From: Terana coerulea
Taxonomy: Eukaryota; Basidiomycota; Agaricomycetes; Polyporales; Phanerochaetaceae
Assembly: GCA_024811115.1 (NCBI GenBank)
Contig: JAKOGH010000955.1
Coordinates: forward strand, 1 to 12,559
Direction of reading: 5' to 3'
DNA: 12,559 bases
Shown: positions 1-7,534 of the stretch, piece by piece
Numbering within the stretch: position 1 is the first letter of the stretch
Layout of the letters: every line of letters starts with the position of its first letter
Program-made: the position numbers and the translations under genes
The notes under the pieces: generated by a model
The model's input: only the letters and a program-made list of their open reading frames with translations
Told to the model about the DNA's origin: nothing
Database searches by the model: none

Positions 1-90
1 TTCCCAGCTAGTTACTCGGAGACTGCACCACTATTTCCGTCCCAGTTGAGAGCGTCGCACCTGGTACAGTTGTACTAGTTGTTGTTGACA
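1..90 (+). repeat. 3' part of the 5' LTR (R/U5 region)
   Basis: This stretch matches 6665-6754 without gaps; the differences are at position 2 and in ctaTttcc (about 44) versus ctaCttcc. It ends in TTGACA at 90, the same end as the downstream copy, after which the sequences diverge. The rest of the LTR lies before the window. Confidence 0.95.
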
Positions 91-92
91 TA

Positions 93-103
93 AGCTCGAG
101 ACT
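93..103 (+). promoter_or_regulatory. Primer-binding site, self-priming (Tf1/sushi) type
   Basis: AGCTCGAGACT begins two bases after the LTR end. It is the exact reverse complement of AGTCTCGAGCT at 6647-6657 inside the 3' LTR, which would be the 5' end of the element's transcript. In Tf1 and related chromoviruses the first 11 bases of the RNA anneal to the PBS and prime minus-strand synthesis, so no tRNA is needed (known for that group). Length, position and exact complementarity all fit. I saw no tRNA-iMet-like PBS such as TGGTATCAGAGC. Confidence 0.82.
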
Positions 104-1063
104 ATCCTACCCCTGCGACGATCTCTCGTTGCTCACCGTTCTACCCAGAACACCTACCGTTGCCCGTCCGTCCTGTATAGGAGGATCGTGTAGATTGAGT
201 TTAGACCTAGTAGGACCGTGATCACCCGCAAGGGAGCGGCCCGTGAACTCGGTATTAACCATCCCTTGTGTCGTTACCCCGTGCACGCGACTAGTTACCC
301 AATCAGTACCGTTGATCCAACTCAACGGTTCCAGCTTCATCTCGGAGAGCTGTACCTTAGACACCCTAACCCGGTGCTCTTTGATCGGCTGGGAACCTTT
401 GGCGCACCCTTGGGTGTGGGAAGCTAGTAAAGCGGTAATCGGAAGGCGAGACAGGCGCTCTTTGGGCTCGTGTCCCTTAGAGTCAAGCTGCAACCGAAGT
501 CGGTAGACCGCAGCGGGATCAAACAGCAGAACACTGGTAACTCGTAGCCATATCAGTAGTAGCACGTGCTGTAAAAAATCCTCTAAGACAACGTCTACCC
601 TCGTGCTCTTCATTTCGGTTGAAGAGTATTGCAGGTGCCTAGAATAGGCTTCACTCGTGTATGGCTGGAGCGACTCGTGCCCTTGTATAGGACGACCCCA
701 TCATCTTTCCACGACTCGCGGGAGATCGATCTAAAACACGACGACAAGTGGTACTCGTGCCGCAACCCAAAGTGTGTTCACAGACACTAATCCAAGTGTC
801 AAGTGTGGTACTTGCGCAGTAAGCTTAGAAACCAAGCGCAAATACTCCTCATACTACGTGCAAGCCGACGACACCAGTGTCAACCCACCCTCCCGCAGTC
901 ATCCCTCAGCCGTTACGGTTGACTTCCATTCCCACGCGCTCCATCCCCTATCATCCCCGAATCCGAAGGCGAGAAGTCGTCGCCCAGTAAAGAACGAGGA
1001 CCACGACGACGGAGACGCCCTACCCGACCACACCGAGCGCGTCGAATTTTCTGCATAGCCGAC
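104..1063 (+). other. Long retrotransposon leader (5' UTR)
   Basis: About 960 bases separate the PBS from the first plausible gag start. No sense frame resembles a known protein. An open frame on the minus strand (613 to 107, 168 codons) covers much of the first half and is discussed as a finding; I do not call it a gene. The motif ACTCGTG recurs several times between about 650 and 760. The long leader may carry RNA packaging or self-priming structure, but that is inference. Confidence 0.6.
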
Positions 1064-2395
1064 ATGGCCACCGCTACTCTAACCGCATCGGGCCTGGAGA
1101 CGGATTACGAGATCCCTGTTCATGCGTCGACTCAAATCACAATAGCCTGATGCTCGAAATAAACTCATCTATTTCCACTTCCGGGCAGCCCTTAACCAAG
1201 GAATGCGCCGAGCAGCCTTGTTCACAGCTAGCGGGAAGATCAACCTGCCAACGTTGTGGAATTCGTGGCCCAGGAGCTCGAGATGAGATGAGTGGTGGCA
1301 AGCGACCGGAGAGCCCGCCGGCCGGAGGACCCTCCTTTGGAGGTAACGGCGGAGAGGAGGCGGCCGGCCCCGGAGGGAGGTCGAGGACATCGAGATCGCG
1401 ACGATGATGTGGCGATAACGAACGCGATCGCGATGGTCTGGCAAACAAGCCGGACACCTTCGACGGAAGCCGGAAAGATTGGGAAGCCTGGTGGAAGCAA
1501 ATCAGGCTGAACATCTTCGCGAACCACCACAAGCTCCGATCAGATCGAGCAAAATCACATTCGTCCTGTCCTACATGCAGGCCGGATCGGCCGGAGAGTG
1601 GGCCGAGGCCTATCTCAAAGCACCTGATTTCGCACGAGCGGATTGGGGTATATTCCAGAACGCCTGGTCAAGCAATTCTCGCATGACCGGCAACTCAAGG
1701 CGCCTGCAGAAGCTGAAGGAGCTGAAGCAGGGAAGCATGAGCGTTCGAGAGTTCAGAACGCGCTTCGAGATGTATCGCCTCCCGCGCAGTACGGCGCACT
1801 TCAGGAGCAGCTCGACGCGCAGTCAGTGATTCTCATTGACTACCTCGACGAAGCTCTCCAGAAGCGAGTCCTCGATGCGGTCTGGAGTCGGGAAAACGTC
1901 CCAGCGGTACTCGGCGTACATGCGCATCGCCAGAAACGTGGACGAGAATCAGAGGAGGCACTACCAGCGCCAGAAGAACCTCGGGGCAGTCAGTCCCACA
2001 AGCCGGCTCCCAAGCGCAAACCCACCAGTCAAGGCGCCCGGCAGCGTCTTACAGACCAAAGCGCCTCGACAAGATCGTCGAGATGGAACCGGCATAACCT
2101 ACGGAGGGCCGGTCAACCAAATGAACCTGGACAGGGCCCGAAAGGAAGGGCTTTGTTTAAATTGCCATCGGAAAGGACATTTGTCGCGCGACTGCCCCTG
2201 CCGAAGCAACCTCGTCAGGTGCGCGGCGTCTCCACAGACCTTCCTGATGAGAAGGACGATAAGCCCAAGCCGTCGTCGGCTCAAGCTGATTCGTTCCCTG
2301 ATGGAATGGAGGAACGCATTCATCGCGTGGTCGAATCCTACGTTCATGAAACTTCTCAAGGGTTTTCAGGCGGCTCAGCGAAAGCACAGACGTGA
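1064..2395 (+). pseudogene. gag: gag (capsid/nucleocapsid) of the chromovirus, frameshifted
   Basis: Gag would form the virus-like particle and bind the element RNA. The first good start is ATG at 1064 (GACATGGCC context). It opens a short frame that stops at 1147, with coding-like sequence continuing in another frame. The retrotransposon Gag domain runs from about 1430 to 1900: tryptophan-rich KDWEAWWKQIRLNIF near 1470, then KITFVLSYMQAGSAGEWA at about 1550-1605, then LKELKQGSMSVREFRTRFEM to about 1770. A CCHC zinc knuckle (CX2CX4HX4C, CLNCHRKGHLSRDC) lies at 2154-2195. The path switches between at least two frames near 1550, 1665, 1770, 1910 and 2210. Those are one-base breaks, so no full Gag can be made. 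The end at 2395 is the first stop after the last Gag-like frame and is approximate. Confidence 0.85.
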
Positions 2396-2844
2396 AGAGC
2401 CTAGAATCATTTCTCAATTACTGTTGTACCATAGTGTTAGACGAATCATCGCAATGTTATTCTGAAGGGGGCGTCTGCTGAGCAGCGTGGCGAGTTCAAC
2501 CACCGTGCTTAATTCCCGTTCATTACCAGAAAACACGTCTGCACCGACAGTAGAGAAAGAACCTGTGCCAAAACCCAAATGGGTAAGAGAAGTTCCGTGG
2601 ACTCCGGCGTGGATCCATCAGTGGACCACGTCACGATGCGAAGCAGCTGTTAAAGATTCTGGAAGGATGGGTGCATGCAAAGCGTCGGGTAGATGCCACG
2701 CTAGCAAGCGCCCAAAATATTGCTTCTATGTCGCGAGGCGAAGCAACTATATACCTTTCAGAATTAAAGAGTCGCCCGAGATACATCCGAGGCCGAAAAG
2801 GCAATCAGATTGATGTCCCAATGATACGTCACTACATTGGACAC

Positions 2845-3170
2845 CTCTGAATCCTTTTCGGTAAAAGCTCTGCTAGACTCCGGATGCACTGGATCTTCAA
2901 TTGATCAGACATTTGTACAGGAACATGGCATTGCAACAGCCAAAATTGCCTGTTCCAATCCCAGTGTACAACGCCGACGGCAGTCATAATGTCGGCGGTC
3001 CGATCGCGAATGTGTCGATCTCAGAGTCAAGATTCAGGATCACGTGGAGCGAATGTCATTCGCTGTCACCAACCTTGGAAATCACGTCCATTTCCTCGGT
3101 TATGAGTGGTTGGAATTACACAACCCATCAATCAACTGGAAAGATCGCACACTCAGAGTTCGATAGATGT
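2845..3170 (+). pseudogene. Retropepsin-like aspartic protease domain of pol, frameshifted
   Basis: The protease would cut the Gag-Pol polyprotein. The active-site motif is visible as LLDSGCTGSSID, with the catalytic Asp codon at 2876-2878 inside a frame that reads well from about 2852 to 2960. Downstream, pieces such as PIANVS and then FLGYEWLELHNPSINW (about 3090-3140) look like the second half of the domain but lie in different frames, so at least two one-base breaks interrupt it. The stretch 2396-2844 between the CCHC knuckle and the protease should be the Gag-Pol junction; its frames are too broken to give a boundary or show how Pol would be expressed. Confidence 0.75.
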
Positions 3171-3379
3171 CCAGCCACTTGTGATTACGTACAACGCCTA
3201 ATTGGCATTGAGGATGACGAGCACGAAATTCCGAATGATCCGGAGGCTCATCTTGAGGAGGGGAACAAATCTTCCGTTTTGACTGGCAGCGCTACATCGC
3301 AGCAGGCGGCGCTCATATCCAGCGCTAAAACCAAGCGTGGCTATGGATCTGGCAATCGAAGAAAATGCAAAGAAAGCAA

Positions 3380-4370
3380 AGAAACCTTTCGAGGAACTAG
3401 TCCCTGAGTACTATCGCGAGTACAAGGACGTCTTTGCTAAAGAAAACTTCGATTCACTACCAGAGCGGCGCCCGTGGGACCAGCGCGATTGAGCTAACGC
3501 CAGGCGCTACGCCAGTGGGAGGAAAATCGATACCCTCACACGCTAGATGAACAGAAAGCGCTAGACGACTTCTTAGAAGAGAACCTTCGATCCGGACGTA
3601 TCGCCCTTCTAAGTCACCCTGGGCAGCTCCGTTCTTCTTTGTCAAAGAAGGATAGCTCGCTTCGACCTGTACAGGACTACAGCAAGCTTAACGATTTAAC
3701 CATCAAGAATCGTTACCCACTTCCTTTGATCCAGGAACTGGTAGACAAGCTGAAAGGGTCCAAGTACTTCGAAGTTAGGCGTCAGATGGGGCTACAACAA
3801 CATTCCGGATCAAGGGAAGGCGATGAAGAGAAAGCGGCGTTCATCACAAACCGCGGACTCTTGAACCCCTAGTCATGTTCTTCGGTCTCACCAATTCGCC
3901 AGCCCGTTCAGACAATGATGAGCGACATCTTCCGAGATCTGATCCAGGAAGGACACGTGATGGTCTACATCTGACGACATCATGATCTATACCAAGGATC
4001 TGGAAGAACATCGCCGCATTGTGCAACGAGTTCTGGGCGTAATGCGAGAACACCGGTTGTACCTCAAGGCAGAGAAGTCGCGAATTCGAACGACTTGAGA
4101 TCGAATACCTCGGCATGATCATCTCCGAAGGACAAGTCCAGATGGATCCGGAGTCCAAAGTAGAAGGCGTCGAAATGGCCGAAGCCCGCGTGCAAGCGGG
4201 ACATTCAGGCGTTCCTTGGCTTACCAACTTCTACCGGCGATTCATCAAAGACTTGGCAAGATCGCGAAGCCGCTCACCTCCCTCACCGGCAATGCCACAT
4301 TCGTATGGAACCCCGAACAAGCCGAAGCCTTGAAGAACTCAAGAACGCATCTGTTCCGCTGAGTCCTAGC
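3380..4370 (+). pseudogene. Reverse transcriptase domain of pol, frameshifted through the active site
   Basis: This would copy the element RNA into DNA. Recognisable pieces in order: a linker before RT ending in FEELVPEYYREYKDVFAKE (about 3390-3445), LRPVQDYSKLNDLTIKNRYP at about 3660-3720, EEKAAFITNRGLL at about 3825-3865, FFGLTNSPA at about 3876-3905, the catalytic VY-I-DD-IMIY box at 3964-3990, and LTNFYRRFIKDLA of the connection region at about 4218-4257. The YIDD box is split: an extra T at 3972 turns the codon before the two aspartates into a TGA stop. Other breaks lie near 3775, 3868, 3905, 4080 and 4160. The fold is identified with confidence, but no active enzyme is encoded. Confidence 0.9.
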
Positions 4371-4805
4371 AATGCCCGCGGACGAGGACAAGTTCCGAAT
4401 TGAATGTGACGCTTGGACTTCGCCTACGGTGCAACCCTTGAGCAACACCAGGATGGCAAATGGAAGCCTGTCGCATTCCTCTCCAAAGCGTTCACGGCCA
4501 CCGAAGCGCAACTACGAGATCTACGATAAGGAACTCATGTCTATCATGTCGGCACTTGACGAATGGCGCCCAGTCACCTAATGGGGCGCTCGGCGGGACT
4601 TGAGATCTGGACAGATCACAAGAACCTGGAGTACTTCCGGGAAGCCGCAGAAGCTGAACCCGGCGGCAAAGCGCGATGGTGTGCCGAACTTGCCGAGTAT
4701 CACTTCCTACTTGAGCACAAGCCGGTCGGACCGATGGAAAGGCAGATGGACTCTCGCGACAGGCTGGATATGAGAATGGAAAGGGCGATAACGCAGACAT
4801 TGTAG
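4371..4805 (+). pseudogene. RNase H domain of pol, frameshifted
   Basis: This would degrade the RNA strand of the RNA-DNA hybrid. The first catalytic Asp is in FRIECDA (Asp codon 4408-4410). The frame is lost three codons later because one base is missing relative to the expected Ser-Asp continuation. The conserved NYEIYDKELMSI helix follows at about 4510-4550, and the last conserved Asp is in LEIWTDHKNLEYF (Asp codon 4614-4616). A frame that is open from 4563 to 4805 carries the C-terminal end, including the FLLEHKP segment typical of Ty3/gypsy RNase H. At least three frames are needed to read the domain. Confidence 0.88.
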
Positions 4806-6074
4806 TATTAAAACCAGAACACTTTCGCGAACTATCTCTACGTAGTATAGATCGGCACATGCTTGTGGACCGAGCTACGGAATGGCTGGTAGATATTAAA
4901 AAGCACAAAGCTAATAAGGACAAAGTAGTTACGATAGCGCTAGCAAAGAAGGAGACGGACTGGAAGGGAAGATGAAGAGGGATTGGTTACTTGGAAAGAT
5001 CGGATCTACGTCCGTACACGGAAACTTGAGCAGATCATCCAAGCATCGCGCGACTACGTACCTCATCGGACACCGGGCCAACACAAGACGCCCGCGAGTT
5101 GATTACGCGCAACTACTGGTGGCCACGTATTCAGCGGAGACATTAGGAAATACGTCCGAGGGATGTGTCGACTGTCAGAAGACCAAGGTTCGCACGGGAT
5201 CCAAACTCGGCCCGCTTCACAACGAGATTGCCTCTCGACCCTGGGAGATCATCTCTGTCGACAAAATTGGTCCACTCCCTCCGTCGCTAGGATTCGATGC
5301 TATCATTGTGATTGTCTGTATGTTCTCCAAACGGATAATCTGCATCCCTCCACCATCGAGCTCAGCAGCGCGAGGATGGAGCAAAATCCTGCGTGACCAT
5401 GTTGTCGCCCATCACGGCATTCCGGCGGGAAGATCGTTAGCGATCAAGGAGCAGAGTTCAAGAAACGAGTACATATCTGAACTCTATAAGTCTCTGGGAA
5501 TCGAAGCCAATGCATCGCGGCCTATCGTCGCAGACCGACGGTCAGACGGAACGGATTAACGCTGAAGTCGAACAGTACCTTCGACTTTTCATCAACTACC
5601 GACAATCCGATTGGGCCGAATGGCTACCCATCATTCTCGATACAACAACAAGGTCAACAGCTCCACCGAACAAACTCCGTTCTTACGTCGGCAAAGGCTA
5701 TCACCCTAACTCCGGAAGCGAACCCTACGGAGTAAAAGGAAACCGTGAGAGACTTTGTAGATCGGATGAAATCAGTCACGAGAGGAAGCGCGAGGCGGCC
5801 ATCGGATTAGCACAGGGAGGCGATGAAGCGCTTCCATGATCGACGGAAAGGGAAGACAAGTGGATACAAGCCGGGAGACCTGGTATGGCTTGAAGGGACC
5901 AATATCACAACTGATCGACCAGTGAAGAAGCTCGACAACAAGCGCTACGGCCCGTTTAAAGTTAAACAAAAACACGGGCGCCTCCGGCTTACGAGCTTGA
6001 ACTTCCCGGCATGGAGAAAGATCTATCCCGCGGTCGATGAAATGTGGCTCTCACCGTTCGAGAACCCTCCTTGA
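4806..6074 (+). pseudogene. Integrase with HHCC zinc region, DDE core and GPF/Y module, frameshifted
   Basis: Integrase would insert the cDNA into the host genome. The N-terminal zinc region ends in GCVDCQKTK at about 5161-5187. The first core Asp lies in ISVDKIGPLP (codon 5260-5262), the second in VSDQGAEF (codon 5442-5444) and the Glu in [15 protein letters not shown] (codon 5549-5551). The distance from second Asp to Glu is 107 bases, one short of the 108 expected for D-X35-E, so a one-base loss can be placed between them. The GPF/Y module follows in the frame 5823-6074 with KRYGPFKVKQKHGRLRL and ends in DEMWLSPFE. Other breaks lie near 5370, 5425 and 5640-5820. Identification is firm; function is lost. 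Confidence 0.9.
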
Positions 6075-6094
6075 ATCCCAGGCACGTGAACCCG

Positions 6095-6300
6095 AGATAC
6101 CCGATCTAATTGATGGACAAGAAGAACATGAGGTCGAAGAGATCCTGGGCGCTAAGTTAGACAAGGGAATTCTCAAATACAAGGTTTTATGGAAGCACGA
6201 AACTGGTCCGCGCCAAGTACACATGGGAACCGCGATCCAACCTCACCCACTGTCAAGATCTCATTGATGCTTTCTACCAAGCGTACCGGGCGCCCTCGTT
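6095..6300 (+). pseudogene. C-terminal chromodomain of the integrase
   Basis: Chromodomains on chromovirus integrases are thought to direct insertion to marked chromatin, often H3K9-methylated heterochromatin. Here HEVEEILGAKLDKGILKYKV at about 6127-6186 gives the first strands, followed by LWKHETG; TWEP and NLTHCQDLIDAF (about 6222-6270, another frame) give the C-terminal helix. One frame break lies between the halves near 6205-6220. Compared with HP1, the first aromatic cage position (usually Tyr) reads His and the third also lacks an aromatic residue, while the Trp is kept. The coding region seems to end by about 6370, upstream of the polypurine tract. Confidence 0.82.
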
Positions 6301-6428
6301 GACTATTCGAATTCGCTTCCGGCCCGTCAATCAATTTATCGGACATATCGGTTCCAGACTCTACAATTGGGAAATAGGTCGCACAGATAGAGACGCCGAG
6401 TTCTATAGATCACGCGGACGTGATCCTT

Positions 6429-6437
6429 AGAGAGGGG
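6429..6437 (+). promoter_or_regulatory. Polypurine tract (plus-strand primer)
   Basis: AGAGAGGGG lies three bases before the TGTCA start of the 3' LTR. This is the expected place for the RNase H-resistant primer of plus-strand DNA synthesis. Confidence 0.8.
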
Positions 6438-6440
6438 TTA

Positions 6441-6754
6441 TGTCATGAACTTCTGGGCGTCTCTAGGGTATTCTTTTCATTTCCATTGTCTTCTACCCCT
6501 ATCTATTGTTCTTTCATCGATACCGTGGTTTCCGTATGTTTCTTTATTGTTCTGGACCGCTCTAGTACATACACGAGGATACCGGGTGGTACTGTACAGT
6601 TTAGGACTACATATGTATAAGTAGCTACCGTCTGCAACAGAAAGCCAGTCTCGAGCTGGTCTGTTCCCCAGCTAGTTACTCGGAGACTGCACCACTACTT
6701 CCGTCCCAGTTGAGAGCGTCGCACCTGGTACAGTTGTACTAGTTGTTGTTGACA
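6441..6754 (+). repeat. 3' LTR, complete, 314 bp
   Basis: The LTR is bounded by TGTCA at 6441 and TGACA ending at 6754, a perfect 5 bp terminal inverted repeat of the TG..CA type. The right end is fixed by the match to 1-90. The left end is inferred from the terminal repeat and the adjacent polypurine tract, because the matching part of the 5' LTR is outside the window. A TATAA box lies at 6616-6620. U3 would be about 6441-6646 and R/U5 6647-6754, taking the transcript start at the PBS-complementary 11-mer. The short open frame across the LTR (6420-6620) has no protein features. Confidence 0.88.
6616..6620 (+). promoter_or_regulatory. TATA box of the LTR promoter
   Basis: TATAA in the context atgTATAAgta starts 31 bases upstream of 6647, the first base of the 11-mer complementary to the PBS. 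That spacing is normal for an RNA polymerase II TATA box and independently supports 6647 as the 5' end of the element RNA. The start site itself is inferred. Confidence 0.6.
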
Positions 6755-7072
6755 AAAGTACCAGCTTACATGACTTGCTTAGTGCAGCCAGGCAAAGTCT
6801 ACAGCTGGTCACTGAGTGGAGTGGAAGGTATCGGCATTGCTGCATTGTATTCGAGGTACTGGTAATTTACAATAGGAGATAATGGAGGATTGTGAGTTGC
6901 GTCGGTCGAGGCAAGATCGAGTCGTTCGTGGGTGCGAAAAGGGTCATGGGGGCTACTGAGGTATGGGCTGCAAGATTCTATGAACAGAACAGTGTAAGGT
7001 CATATTGGACCGAGAGATTTACATAACTCACCTAATCCGCCCTCATTCCACCTCAAGACCTCCCATCTTCTG

Positions 7073-7090
7073 CTCTCTCTCTCTCTCTCT
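7073..7090. repeat. (CT)9 microsatellite
   Basis: Nine CT units sit within a wider pyrimidine-rich stretch (about 7040-7110). Such tracts occur in basidiomycete promoters, but no gene start follows here. Confidence 0.9.
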
Positions 7091-7165
7091 CATCCAGCCT
7101 CTTCCAAAACCCAACGACGAGGGAAGACTGGAAACCAAAGACGAGAAACTAGGTAAAGAAACATT

Positions 7166-7262
7166 ACACGACGTTACAGAACACAAGTCAGGCAGCATAA
7201 TTGCCTGTGAAGCTGACCATGCAGCTCACAGGACACTGCCTGACCGTCCCGCAACGTCGTGT
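7166..7262. repeat. 97 bp imperfect palindrome (three-step hairpin)
   Basis: Three nested stems share one centre. The outer stem is ACACGACGTT (7166-7175) with AACGTCGTGT (7253-7262), the middle GTCAGGCAG (7187-7195) with CTGCCTGAC (7236-7244), and the inner CCTGTGAAGCTG (7204-7215) with CAGCTCACAGG (7222-7232), which has one bulged A. The loop is 7216-7221. Function unknown. Confidence 0.75.
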
Positions 7263-7534
7263 TAAGCGAGGTTGGTGGAAGAAACTGGTCGGGCGACGTC
7301 GCGCCTCTGCATGAGCACCGTGAGAACGAAATCTCTGACGGGATCTCACTGTACCTGAGGACCCCGTTCAATAAGCGCCAGGGTTAACCCGGGGGTAGTT
7401 CGTTACCGAAGATTGTTGGATCGGACGCCCCTTGAGGAGAGGCGTGAGAAAATGAAACGCACGCTTCGTACGGACGGATAAGAACGGAGTCGGGGTTGAT
7501 TTGTTACAACGTCGCAGCATACATCATGTTGCAT

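Larger units (their letters stand above)
1..6754 (+). mobile_element. Ty3/gypsy chromovirus LTR retrotransposon, 5' end truncated by window, non-autonomous
   Basis: A single LTR retrotransposon fills the first half of the window. Positions 1-90 repeat at 6665-6754 with two mismatches, so the window opens inside the 5' LTR and the element ends at 6754. Between the LTRs, in order, are a primer-binding site, leader, gag, protease, reverse transcriptase, RNase H, integrase, GPF/Y module, chromodomain and polypurine tract. Integrase after RNase H plus a C-terminal chromodomain places it in the chromovirus branch of Ty3/gypsy (established family knowledge). No reading frame is intact: the frame changes roughly every 50-250 bases, so this copy cannot encode its own proteins. 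About 224 bases of the 5' LTR and the target-site duplication lie outside the window. Confidence 0.95.
6755..7534. other. Intergenic region with CT microsatellite and palindrome
   Basis: No gene could be supported on either strand between the 3' LTR and the end of the monooxygenase gene. Open frames at 7005-7265 (+) and 7174-7371 (-) have no recognisable protein features. The region holds a (CT)9 tract at 7073-7090, an imperfect palindrome at 7166-7262, and a 10 bp perfect palindrome GGGTTAACCC near 7382-7391. No tRNA or rRNA was seen. Confidence 0.6.

Noticed and set aside
774..1058. 94-codon + strand frame in the leader with three Cys in its first half
   Set aside because: No recognisable domain, no good start context, and it ends just before the likely gag start. 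Treated as leader.
6420..6620. 66-codon frame over the PPT and LTR start
   Set aside because: It starts upstream of the PPT and lies mainly in U3; hydrophobic but no signal or domain pattern, and regulatory elements explain the region better.
1..6754. RIP (repeat-induced point mutation) as the cause of the damage
   Set aside because: The defects are mostly indels, the LTRs are nearly identical, and there is no visible excess of TA-rich stop-generating C-to-T changes.
7360..7380. Possible tRNA T-loop (CCGTTCAATAAGC)
   Set aside because: No matching T-stem, acceptor stem or A box nearby.
7382..7391. GGGTTAACCC as a telomere-like junction
   Set aside because: Only one unit on each side; a 10 bp palindrome with no tandem TTAGGG repeats.
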